Assembly: GCA_036376245.1 (NCBI GenBank)
Contig: DASVAS010000007.1
Coordinates: 1-64,000, forward strand
Reading direction: 5' to 3'
Origin: DATARR01 sp036376245
Lineage (GTDB): Bacteria > Acidobacteriota > Thermoanaerobaculia > Multivoradales > UBA5704
DNA: 64,000 nt
The position numbers and the translations under genes were made by a program. Positions 27,033 to 34,792 of the stretch are shown here, piece after piece. Positions within the stretch are counted from its first letter, which is position 1, and every line of letters begins with the position of its first letter. The notes below the pieces were generated by a model. The model was not told the origin of the DNA and did no database searches. It saw nothing but the letters and a program-made list of their open reading frames with translations.

Positions 27033-28361
27033 TTATCGATCAGATGCTCGAAGATAGTCGACCAGGAGCCGCGCCATCGCCCGGATGCCGACCGGCACCG
27101 CGGTGTCGTCGGCCCGGAAGGTGGGCGTGTGCAGGCCCCCGGAGGTCGTGCCCGGCTTGACCACGCCGAGACGGTAATAGAACCCAGGGACCTCGTTGGC
27201 AAAGTAGGCGAAGTCCTCACCGGCCATGCTGGGCTCCACGATCTTGACGTTCGCGGCCCCCATGATCTGCTCGAGCAGGGGCCGCACCCGGCCCGCCAGC
27301 GCCGGATCGTTCACCGTGGCCGGCGCGTTGCGGACGTACTCCATCTTGAAGGTCGCGCCCCCGGCGCGGGTGATGCCGTCCAGGATCTCCCGCATCCGGC
27401 GTTCCACCTCGTTGCGGATCTCCTCGTTGTAGGTCCGGACGGTTCCTTCCAGGTGCACCTCACCGGGGATGATGTTGAAGCGCTCGCCGCCGCGGAAGAT
27501 CCCCACCGTCACCACGCTGGGCTCCAGCGCCGGCAGGTTCCGTGAGCGGATCGTCTGCAGCGCCATGACCGCCTGCGAGCCGATCACGATGGGATCGACC
27601 GCCAGGTGGGGATAGGCGCCGTGCGACTGCTTGCCCTGGATCTTGATGACGAACTGGTCCACCGCCGCCATGGTCGGCCCGGGGTTGAACCCGATCTGGC
27701 CCACCGGCAGGTCGGGGAAGGAGTGGAGGCCGAAGACCGCCTTGGGCCTGGCCCCGGCGAAGACCCCGTCGGCAAGCATCTGGAGGGCGCCGGTCTTCTC
27801 GCCCGGCGGCGGCCCCTCTTCGGCGGGCTGGAAGATGAAGAGGATGCTCCCCGGGATCTCTTCCCGCATCGACGCCAGCACCGAGGCCACCCCGAGCTGT
27901 ACGGAGGTGTGGATATCGTGCCCGCAGGCGTGGGCCACCCCCACCTCCTGCCCCAGGAAGGTATCCCTCTTGGTGGACTTGTACGGCAGGTCCGTCTCCT
28001 CGGTCACCGGCAGGGCGTCCATGTCGGCCCGCACGGCGATGAGGGGACCCGGCTTGCCTCCCTTGAGCAGGGCCACGACCCCCGTCTTGGCGACCCCGGT
28101 CTTCGCCTCCAGCCCCAGGCTCCGCAGGTGGGCGGCCACCAGCTCGGCGGTCTGCGCCTCCCGGTAGGAGAGCTCGGGGTTCTGGTGCAGGCGGTGGCGC
28201 AGCTCCACGATCCGCGGCGCGACCTTCTCCGTCTCCCGGTCGATGCGGGCGGCGAGAGGGTCGGCGGCGGATTGCGCGGCTCCCGGGCGGGAGCCGGGGA
28301 CGAGGGCCACGGCTGCGAGGACGGCCAGCGCGAAGCAGGCCGCTCTCCGGCGAGCGGGCAT
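27033..28361 (-). CDS. Secreted M20 family amidohydrolase/peptidase
   Basis: A 442-residue zinc hydrolase. It starts with an Arg-rich signal peptide (MPARRRAACFALAVLAAVAL) ending near residue 30. M20 motifs follow: VRADMDALP, HACGHDIHTSVQLG and FQPAEEGPP (metal ligands), a dimerisation lid domain, and AGEDFAYFA near the end. It is closest in type to hippurate hydrolase/N-acyl-amino-acid amidohydrolase (IAA-amidohydrolase-like). The start was set at the ATG at 28361 because it begins the signal peptide. It ends 18 bp upstream of pckA on the same strand. Confidence 0.93.
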   Translation of the reverse strand: MPARRRAACFALAVLAAVALVPGSRPGAAQSAADPLAARIDRETEKVAPRIVELRHRLHQNPELSYREAQTAELVAAHLRSLGLEAKTGVAKTGVVALLKGGKPGPLIAVRADMDALPVTEETDLPYKSTKRDTFLGQEVGVAHACGHDIHTSVQLGVASVLASMREEIPGSILFIFQPAEEGPPPGEKTGALQMLADGVFAGARPKAVFGLHSFPDLPVGQIGFNPGPTMAAVDQFVIKIQGKQSHGAYPHLAVDPIVIGSQAVMALQTIRSRNLPALEPSVVTVGIFRGGERFNIIPGEVHLEGTVRTYNEEIRNEVERRMREILDGITRAGGATFKMEYVRNAPATVNDPALAGRVRPLLEQIMGAANVKIVEPSMAGEDFAYFANEVPGFYYRLGVVKPGTTSGGLHTPTFRADDTAVPVGIRAMARLLVDYLRASDR

Positions 28362-28609
28362 CGGATCTCCTCCTGAACGTGGGCGTCGGCCTGCGCGCGG
28401 GGATCCCTCCGGGCGCGCGGCACGGCGGTCAAAACCCGTCGAGTTTATACCCAGACGCGCCATTTTCTCATCCCGGTCCCCCTTTTCAAGGACGCCCGGC
28501 TCTTCGCCACGGTGCGGCATGCCGTGGCGCGCGGCCTCGGGTAGAATCTCGCCGCCCAGACGCCCGCAATCCGTCCCGGCATCGAATTCCCCTTGAGGAG
28601 AGAATTGGC
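28362..28609. other. Divergent intergenic region between M20 hydrolase and NAD-binding protein genes
   Basis: 248 bp without a gene. It must hold the promoters of both divergent genes. A relatively AT-rich patch lies near 28440-28470. I see no convincing hexamer pair, repeat or small gene. Confidence 0.4.
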
Positions 28610-30238
28610 TTGAACATCGAGAATCGGAAGATCCTTGTGCTCGGAGGGTACGGCCTCGTCGGCATGGCTGTCTGCCGCGAGCTGCTCGTCCGCAAACCAC
28701 GAGAGATCCAGATCCATAGCCTCCGGATGGAGGAGTCCCAGAAGGCCGCCGAGGAGCTCCGCTCCGAGGCCGGCTCCACGGTCCTGTCCACCTCGGCCGG
28801 CAACCTCTTCGGCCTGCTGAAGGACGGCTCCAAGCGCGACCTCATCCGCGCCGAGCTGCGCCGCCTCGACGACGAGGACCTCGGCGGCTTCGTCCTCTAC
28901 GACGTCCTGTCGAAGTCGCGGCCGGACATCGTCATCGACTGCGTCAACACCTCGACCGGCATCGCCTACGGCGACATCTTCCGCTCCGCCGAGGAGCTGC
29001 TGCGCCAGCTCGAGGCGGGCGACATGGAAGACGAGGCGGCCGAGCGCCTCCTCGACGCCCTCTACATGCCGCGCCTGATCCGCCACATCCAGGTCATGTA
29101 CCGCGGCATGATCGACGCCGGCACCCGCGTCTACGTCAAGGTCGGCACCACGGGCACGGGGGGCATGGGCCTCAACATCCCCTACACCCACTCCGAGGAG
29201 CGCCCGAGCCGGGTGCTGCTCTCCAAGAGCGCCATGGCCGGCGCCCAGTCCATGCTCCTCTTCCTGATGGCCCGCACCCCTGGCGCGCCGGTCACCAAGG
29301 AGATCAAGCCTGCGGCGGCCATCGCCTGGAAGAAGATGGGCTACGGCCCCATCGTCCGCGGCGGCAGGCAACTGAAGATGATGGACGCCCGGCCCACTCC
29401 CCTGAACGGCTCCTTCTTGACCGAGGACCCCGCCGCCGCGCGGGAGCGGGACGAGCCCTACGAGAACGTCTTCATCGACACCGGCGAGAACGGCGTCTTC
29501 AGCCTGGAGGAGTTCTCGGCCGTCACCAGCCACGAGCAGATGGAGTTCGTCACTCCCGAGGAGATCGCCCGCTACCTCGTCTTCGAGATCGAGGGCCGCA
29601 ACACCGGTTACGACATCGTCTACGCCCTGGACAGCGCCGTGCTCGGCCCCACCTACCGGGCGGGCATCCTGCGCCACTGGGCGCTGGAGCGGCTCAACGA
29701 GATGGAGAGGGAGCACGGCGTGCACAGCGTGGCCTTCGAGATGCTGGGGCCGCCGCGCAACTCCAAGCTCCTCTTCGAGGCGCACCTGCTGCGCCTGGCC
29801 TACCCGAACATGTCGGCCGTCCGTCAGTCCACGCCCCAGGAGGTCTGCCAGACCCTGGACCGCCTGGTGCGGGAGGATCCCGAAGTCGCCAACCGCGTCG
29901 TCTCCGTGGGCGTCCCGATCCTCCTCGACTCCGGCGAGATCATCCGCGGCACCCGGGTCATCGTGCCGCCGGACGCCAAGGGCGAGACGGTCACGCCCGA
30001 GAAGCTGGAGGAGTGGGTGCGGGACGGCTGGGTGGATCTCCGGCTCGACAACTGCGCGAGGTGGATCGCGCGCTTCGACAAGATCCACGAGGAGATGTCC
30101 GCCCTCCCCGAAGGCGACTCCTCCAGCCGCTTCCTCCGCAACCGCCGCTTCTGGCACAAGGTGGACGTGATCCAGCCCGGCAAGGTCGTGGGTTGGATTC
30201 TCGGGACGGAAGAAGGCGGGTCGCGGATCAAGCGGTAG
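28610..30238 (+). CDS. NAD(P)-binding Rossmann-fold protein (saccharopine-dehydrogenase/epimerase-like)
   Basis: A 542-residue protein with an N-terminal dinucleotide-binding fold: ILVLGGYGLVG within the first 20 residues, and PDIVIDCVNTSTG where the second half of the fold should be. The remainder, residues 160-540, is a large domain I do not recognise. The start is TTG at 28610, chosen because GAGGAG lies 9 nt upstream and the Rossmann strand begins right after it. No partner gene is adjacent in the same direction. Substrate unknown. Confidence 0.75.
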   Translation: MNIENRKILVLGGYGLVGMAVCRELLVRKPREIQIHSLRMEESQKAAEELRSEAGSTVLSTSAGNLFGLLKDGSKRDLIRAELRRLDDEDLGGFVLYDVLSKSRPDIVIDCVNTSTGIAYGDIFRSAEELLRQLEAGDMEDEAAERLLDALYMPRLIRHIQVMYRGMIDAGTRVYVKVGTTGTGGMGLNIPYTHSEERPSRVLLSKSAMAGAQSMLLFLMARTPGAPVTKEIKPAAAIAWKKMGYGPIVRGGRQLKMMDARPTPLNGSFLTEDPAAARERDEPYENVFIDTGENGVFSLEEFSAVTSHEQMEFVTPEEIARYLVFEIEGRNTGYDIVYALDSAVLGPTYRAGILRHWALERLNEMEREHGVHSVAFEMLGPPRNSKLLFEAHLLRLAYPNMSAVRQSTPQEVCQTLDRLVREDPEVANRVVSVGVPILLDSGEIIRGTRVIVPPDAKGETVTPEKLEEWVRDGWVDLRLDNCARWIARFDKIHEEMSALPEGDSSSRFLRNRRFWHKVDVIQPGKVVGWILGTEEGGSRIKR

Positions 30239-30269
30239 GTGTCAAGGGCGGGGAGCTCTCCCCGCCCTG

Positions 30270-31043
30270 CTACGGCAGGATTCTCAACGCTGTGCAGACC
30301 CGGCTGAGGGTCCGGTCCAACTCCAGATGGGGCGGGACCTTGCAGGACTGATAACCGTCGCCGGACGGACTCACCTCGTAGGCCACCAGACCCACCCCGT
30401 CCATCATCTGGTTCGCGGCGTTGGCGAAGAAAAGGGTTCTTTCCAGATCCTTGCCATCCACCACCCGGATGGCGAGAAACAGGAAGGCCCGGGGTTTGCT
30501 CTCTCGCAGCCAGCTCAACAGGTCGCTCGTCGGGCCTCCTCCCTGGCCGGCGTTTCGCGCCCACTCGGCTTTGAGGTCGATCGTCTTGAGGCCCGCCTCC
30601 TTGACGCGTTTGTCGAGATCCGAGCTTCCCGGCCGGCCCTTGAGGTTCTTCTGCAGCGGATTTCGAATGGATTTTGGCGCCCCGGCCACCTTGGTCTCGA
30701 CCAGGATCTCGACCGTTCCCTTCTTGGGATAGGAGGTGTCGAGATTGTGCTTGGGAAAGATCAATCCCGGAACCGCGCCGCGGCCATGCAGCTCTTTCCC
30801 TGAACAGTTCTCGAGAAGCAGGGCGATCAGGTCTGTGAAGAAATCTCCCTTGCCGTTCTGATTATCGCCCTGATTGGCAAGCCCGACGGCGAAGGCCTGG
30901 TCGAAGCTCCACATGGCGGAGAGAAAGCGGTCCTCCACCTGCGTCCAGCGAGACGGGCCGGTCTCCACCGCCCACCGATACATCTCGGAAAGAGGCTGGC
31001 AGCCCGGACTTTCCGCTACGCGAGGACTGGTCTTACGAGTCAC
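30270..31043 (-). CDS. Probable type II restriction endonuclease (PD-(D/E)XK-like)
   Basis: A 257-residue product directly downstream of a DNA N6-adenine methyltransferase and overlapping it by 11 bp. GDFFTDLIALLLENCSG is followed by DTSYPKKGTVEILVETKVAG, in which Asp and ETK are spaced as in a PD-(D/E)XK nuclease core. SSDLDKRVKEAGLKTIDLKAEWAR follows. I do not recognise the specificity family. The start is GTG at 31043; an ATG at 30983 would shorten the protein to 237 residues. Assignment rests on the core motif and the methyltransferase partner. Confidence 0.65.
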   Translation of the reverse strand: MTRKTSPRVAESPGCQPLSEMYRWAVETGPSRWTQVEDRFLSAMWSFDQAFAVGLANQGDNQNGKGDFFTDLIALLLENCSGKELHGRGAVPGLIFPKHNLDTSYPKKGTVEILVETKVAGAPKSIRNPLQKNLKGRPGSSDLDKRVKEAGLKTIDLKAEWARNAGQGGGPTSDLLSWLRESKPRAFLFLAIRVVDGKDLERTLFFANAANQMMDGVGLVAYEVSPSGDGYQSCKVPPHLELDRTLSRVCTALRILP

Positions 31044-32772
31044 GGTGGGACGGGAAAGGGATGACGGCTCCCGACTTCCGGTGGAGGGAAGACCTGGCGC
31101 GGGCCCGGCGCCGTTCGTGGAGAGACGCTCTGGCCGCTGCCATGTCGCCCATCCAGGCGCCTTCGAAAAGGATCGCGTCCACGGCGGCCACGGCTTCGTC
31201 CAGGCAGCCCTGGCGGCCATTGCGGAGCGCGGTGTCCACCTCGGTCTCCAGGCTCAAGAGCGCGTCCTTTTTCCCGGCGATCAGTTCCACGGATGGGACG
31301 AGGATGCGGTCCGCCTCGCGGGGCTCCAGCTTCAGGACTCCCCCGCCGTAGCTCCGCCCGATCCGCTCGCAGGAGAGGAGGGTGGCGGAATTGTAGAAGG
31401 CGACCACAAAAGCCTTCCGCAACGCTACGGGGACCTTCTCCAGCCGGACGTTCAGGAGCGTGTTCGAGGAGACGACCTTCGCCTGATTCAAGCAGAGGCG
31501 CGGCGCCACGTCGCTCATGTAGGTCAGGAAAGCGTCCGGCGTGCTCACACCGGGAACGCGGTACCACGGGGACCGGACGCGGCACTTGTAGCGCCCGGCA
31601 TACCCGAGGTCCTCCCCCCTCTGGATGTAGATCCGTTCGGCGTGGGTCAGATGTTCTCCGGGAAGCCAGAGCAGACAGCGCTCCCCATGCGACCGCATCT
31701 GGGTGACATCCGCCCGGGTGATCCGCAGGCCGGGGATCTGCCGGGCGCGGGTCAACGCCGGCCGGAGGGAGGTCTCGGGAAGACGCCAATGTCCAGCCTG
31801 CTCGGGTGTCAGGACAAAAAACTCGTTGGCCCCGCTGACGAACCCGATGCCCGCCTTCCCTACATCGGCGAGCGGGCCGACGATGCCTCGATCCTGGAGA
31901 TCGTCGAGAGTGACGGCGCCGGGATGCGCCACATAGCCCGGCAGCCACTTCTCCGGTTCCTCTTCCGGCGTGAAAACCTCGGCGCGGGCCAGGATCGCCG
32001 GGAGATCCGCAAGATCGGAAACGGCTTCGACCTCCAACAACCCGAGCCGTCCCGGTCCTTCCCCCTTGCCCTCGGCGAGGAGGAGCACCACCTCAGCCTG
32101 GACGTCCGGGAAGACCGCCTGCCGGAAGGAGACGACGTGGACAGCCTCAAACGTGTGGCGCAGGTGCTCCCGAAGCGGCGCGGCGTAGGAGGTGTGGATC
32201 AGCTCCGCCGGCAGAATCAACGCGAGGCGTCCACCCGGCCGCAGGAACGCGGTCGCGTGAACGACGAAATGAGCCCAGGACGACGCCAGCCGGGTGAGCT
32301 GGACACCCGAGTCCGCGGCCCGCTCCAGCGCTTCCAGCCGGGCGCTGCCGGCGAAGTCCTGATAGCGGATGTAGGGCGGGTTCCCGATGACTACATCGAC
32401 CCCTTCCGCGGGACCAAAGAGGGCGCCGGGAGGGGCCAGGGAGAAAAAGCTGGTGGTCCTGGCATTGCCGAAGGGCACGCCAAGCGCGGACGTGAGCCGC
32501 TCCCGGGTTACCCAGACCGCTTCAGGGTTGAGATCGATGGCGTGAAGGAGGGCGGCTGTCCCCTCCCGGCCCGTTCCCAGCTCCCGCAGCCGCCGCGCGG
32601 CCGTCTCCAGGAAGACCCCGTCGCCGCAGGACGGGTCGAGCACCGACTGTTCCGGACGGTGGACAGCCCAGGCCACCATCGGCTCGACGAGAGGCCGGGG
32701 CGAATAGAACGCGCCGAGGCTCTTGCGCTGACGCCGCTCGATAGGGGCGCTCGTCACCATCTCGGAAAGCAT
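31033..32772 (-). CDS. Type II DNA N6-adenine methyltransferase
   Basis: A 579-residue class I SAM-dependent methyltransferase. Motif X-like GAFYSPRPLVEPM lies near residue 20, motif I DPSCGDGVFLETA near 50 and motif IV VVIGNPPYIRYQ near 130. This order (X-I-IV, NPPY) is that of the gamma class that methylates adenine N6. The C-terminal half should hold the target-recognition region. The ATG at 32772 is chosen because GGGGGAG lies just upstream; a more distal ATG at 32823 lacks one. With the downstream gene it forms a restriction-modification pair. The 20/21-bp repeat array begins 90 bp upstream. Confidence 0.88.
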   Translation of the reverse strand: MLSEMVTSAPIERRQRKSLGAFYSPRPLVEPMVAWAVHRPEQSVLDPSCGDGVFLETAARRLRELGTGREGTAALLHAIDLNPEAVWVTRERLTSALGVPFGNARTTSFFSLAPPGALFGPAEGVDVVIGNPPYIRYQDFAGSARLEALERAADSGVQLTRLASSWAHFVVHATAFLRPGGRLALILPAELIHTSYAAPLREHLRHTFEAVHVVSFRQAVFPDVQAEVVLLLAEGKGEGPGRLGLLEVEAVSDLADLPAILARAEVFTPEEEPEKWLPGYVAHPGAVTLDDLQDRGIVGPLADVGKAGIGFVSGANEFFVLTPEQAGHWRLPETSLRPALTRARQIPGLRITRADVTQMRSHGERCLLWLPGEHLTHAERIYIQRGEDLGYAGRYKCRVRSPWYRVPGVSTPDAFLTYMSDVAPRLCLNQAKVVSSNTLLNVRLEKVPVALRKAFVVAFYNSATLLSCERIGRSYGGGVLKLEPREADRILVPSVELIAGKKDALLSLETEVDTALRNGRQGCLDEAVAAVDAILFEGAWMGDMAAARASLHERRRARARSSLHRKSGAVIPFPSHRDS

Positions 32773-32861
32773 CTCATCTCCCCCGCCTCTTCGGCCAGCC
32801 TCAAAGTCAGGCGATGATAGCACGAATTACCGCCATACTACCGCCTCCGCATCCCTCTGAC

Positions 32862-33268
32862 TTGGGGAAATTCGACTCCAAGCCGGAGTCCCGAGACTCT
32901 GGTCTGGAGACGTTGACTCTGGCTCAGAGACGTTGACTTTGGCCTGGAGACGTTGACTCCAGCCCAGAGTCAATTGACTCTGGCTTGGAGACGTTGACTC
33001 TGGCCTGGAGATCTTGACTCTGAGCCAGAGTCTCGAGACTTTGGCCTGGAGACGTTGACTCCAGCTCAGAGTCAACTGACTCTGGCTTGGAGACGTTGAC
33101 TCCGGCCTGGAGATGTTGACTCCAGCTCAGAGTCAACTGACTCTGGCTTGGAGACGTTGACTCCAGCCTGGAGATGTTGACTCTGGCTCAGAGACGTTGA
33201 CTTTGGCCTGGAGACGTTGACTCCGGCTCAGAGTCAGTTGACTCCGGCTTGGAGCCGCTGACGCCGCC
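32862..33268. repeat. Tandem array of about 20 units of 20/21 bp with internal dyads (array 1)
   Basis: About 407 bp parse into contiguous units. Sixteen or so are 20 bp (type CTGGAGACGTTGACTCTGGC) and five are 21 bp (type B, core CAGAGTCA-AC-TGACTCTG, a perfect 8+2+8 dyad). Unit starts include 32904, 32924, 32944, 32964, 32985, 33005, 33025, 33046, 33066, 33087, 33107, 33127, 33148, 33168, 33188, 33208, 33228 and 33249; units before 32904 are decayed. 32964-32983 is a perfect 20-bp palindrome (CCAGAGTCAATTGACTCTGG). A 61-bp higher-order repeat is visible (33066 versus 33127). Nearly every unit carries GACTC or GAGTC. It occupies the whole gap between two minus-strand genes; reading frames through it are repeat artefacts. 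Confidence 0.9.
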
Positions 33269-33273
33269 TTCCT

Positions 33274-33573
33274 TCAGAACTGCGCGACGAGGAGCGCCTC
33301 GGAATCCTCCTGGCGCCGTCTGTGTTCTTCCCGGATTCCTCGCCACAGGCGGCGGGCGGAACGGTAGGTGACCGCTCCGAAGAAGACCGCCATGGCCACC
33401 GTGAAGGCGCAGAAGGCGCGGACCGTCAGCCTCATGCGCCCCAGCTCCGTCATCAGCGCCTGGTAGATCTCCCTGCCTCCGGTGGGCACGGGTGGATCCA
33501 CAAAATCGTCGCCCGCGGGAGCCGCCCCCGCGCCGAAGTGGAGGCATCCGCGGCGAGTTGGAAAGAGGTCCAT
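33274..33573 (-). CDS. Small single-pass membrane protein, unknown
   Basis: A 99-residue product with one hydrophobic segment (VRAFCAFTVAMAVFFGAVTY, about residues 52-71) and a basic C-terminal tail rich in Arg and Glu. I do not recognise it. The ATG at 33573 has only a weak upstream GGG. The stop lies 6 bp before repeat array 1 in the direction of transcription, so the array would be in its 3' untranslated region. A real gene is likely but not certain. Confidence 0.45.
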   Translation of the reverse strand: MDLFPTRRGCLHFGAGAAPAGDDFVDPPVPTGGREIYQALMTELGRMRLTVRAFCAFTVAMAVFFGAVTYRSARRLWRGIREEHRRRQEDSEALLVAQF

Positions 33574-33670
33574 CCCAGTATGATGGCACGGTCGTTTGCA
33601 TAGGCCACCTGGCGTGACGGGCACCGGATGGTGGACGGGATGGCGCGGATGCTGGCTCCGGTGTTGTAGA

Positions 33671-33695
33671 GTCCTCCAGGATCTTTCCTGAGGAC
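33671..33695 (+). promoter_or_regulatory. RBS-overlapping hairpin upstream of the ABM-domain gene
   Basis: GTCCTcCAGGA (33671-33681) pairs with TCCTGAGGAC (33686-33695) across a TCTT loop with one bulged C. The right arm includes the GAGGA Shine-Dalgarno sequence at 33690-33694, five bases before the ATG at 33700. Folding would hide the ribosome-binding site. Regulation is inference. Confidence 0.4.
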
Positions 33696-33699
33696 TGTC

Positions 33700-34020
33700 A
33701 TGATCGCACGCCTCTGGCACGGATATACCACTACCGCCAACGCCGACGCCTACGAAACCCTGCTGCGCACCGAGATCTTTCCTGGCATCGCCGCCAAGGG
33801 AGTCGCGGGCTACCGGGGGATTCAGTTGCTCCGCCGTCCCCTCTCTCAGGATGAGGTCGAATTCATCACGATCATGCACTTCGACTCCTGGGAGGCAGTC
33901 CGGCAGTTCGCGGGCGAGGATTATGAGCGCGCCTATGTACCTCCGAAAGCGCGCGAGGTCCTGGCCCGCTTCGATGATCGCTCCCAGCACTACGAAATCC
34001 GGGAGCGGCAGGATTACTGA
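33700..34020 (+). CDS. Antibiotic-biosynthesis-monooxygenase (ABM)-like small protein
   Basis: A 106-residue protein with the dimeric alpha/beta-barrel pattern of ABM/NIPSNAP-like proteins: an N-terminal strand MIARLWHGYTT, a helix YETLLRTEIFPGI, and the FITIMHFDSWEAVRQFAG strand-helix element. Such proteins range from monooxygenases to stress proteins of unknown reaction. GAGGA precedes the ATG at 33700. Its stop overlaps the next start by 1 nt, so it is coupled to the L,D-transpeptidase gene. Confidence 0.8.
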   Translation: MIARLWHGYTTTANADAYETLLRTEIFPGIAAKGVAGYRGIQLLRRPLSQDEVEFITIMHFDSWEAVRQFAGEDYERAYVPPKAREVLARFDDRSQHYEIRERQDY

Positions 34021-34739
34021 TGAGAAAGGTGATCCGCTGGATCCTGGCCGCGTTCGCGGTGGCCGGAGCCGCGGTCCTCATGGCACAGGAGGTACCGTCG
34101 AGCGATCGGTCCCGGGAGGCCGTAGAAAGGACATCCAGGAAACTGGCGCCGCTCCTGAGCCGCGAGGGTCTCCAGCTTGGCGCACCGGTCTTCCTGAGAA
34201 TCTTCAAAGAGGAAGGGATTCTGGAAGTCTGGCTTCAGAAGCGCGGGAAGTTCAAGCTCTTCAAGAGCTATCCGATCTGCTACTTCTCCGGGAATCTGGG
34301 ACCGAAGCTGAGGGAGGGCGATGGCCAGAGCCCGGAAGGCTTCTATTCGGTTCCTCCTGCCGCGCTCAATCCGAACAGCCGGTTTCACCTTGCGTTCAAT
34401 CTCGGCTATCCCAATGCTTTTGATCGCGCTCATGACAGAACGGGCAGCTTCCTCATGGTCCACGGAGACTGCGTTTCGATCGGCTGCTACGCGATGACCG
34501 ATCCGGGGATCGAGGAGATCTATACGCTGGTGGAGGCGGCGCTCCGGAATGGTCAGGAATCGTTCCAGGTCCACTCCTTCCCCTTCCGGATGACCAAGAA
34601 GAACCTGGCCCGGCACCGGTCTTCGGAGTGGTGGGACTTCTGGTCGAACCTGCAGGAAGGGTACGACCTGTTCGAAAAGGAACGGGTGCCGCCGGTCGTC
34701 AGGGTTCAGGATCGCCGGTACGTCTTCAACCCCGCTTGA
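34020..34739 (+). CDS. L,D-transpeptidase family protein (YafK-like)
   Basis: A 239-residue protein with an N-terminal signal/anchor segment (residues 5-22) and a YkuD catalytic motif HGDCVSIGCYAMTD. The His is residue 148 and the nucleophilic Cys is residue 156. FxLxFNLGYPNAFD before the motif matches the YafK subgroup, which acts on murein or periplasmic protein cross-links. It should work in the periplasm on cell-wall peptide stems. It is coupled to the upstream ABM-like gene by a 1-nt overlap. Confidence 0.9.
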   Translation: MRKVIRWILAAFAVAGAAVLMAQEVPSSDRSREAVERTSRKLAPLLSREGLQLGAPVFLRIFKEEGILEVWLQKRGKFKLFKSYPICYFSGNLGPKLREGDGQSPEGFYSVPPAALNPNSRFHLAFNLGYPNAFDRAHDRTGSFLMVHGDCVSIGCYAMTDPGIEEIYTLVEAALRNGQESFQVHSFPFRMTKKNLARHRSSEWWDFWSNLQEGYDLFEKERVPPVVRVQDRRYVFNPA

Positions 34740-34792
34740 GCAAAGCTCAAATCCCGGCTAAGATCTCCGACAGATTCCTGAGAGTCGGAGGG

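Noticed and set aside
30270..31043. Assignment of the endonuclease to the ApaLI family
   Set aside because: Remembered motifs of that family do not match the QGDNQNGKGDFF region; specificity is left open.
32862..33268. CRISPR array
   Set aside because: Units are contiguous with no unique spacers, are only 20-21 bp and vary in sequence; no cas genes are nearby.
32862..33268. Plasmid iteron origin
   Set aside because: Iteron-like periodicity is present but no replication initiator or partition gene lies nearby; nothing suggests a plasmid.
32827..33601. Repeat-encoded proteins with periodic Ser/Gln/Pro motifs across array 1
   Set aside because: Several frames stay open through the array only because the repeats lack stops; there is no ribosome-binding site and unit lengths of 20 and 21 bp break the frame.
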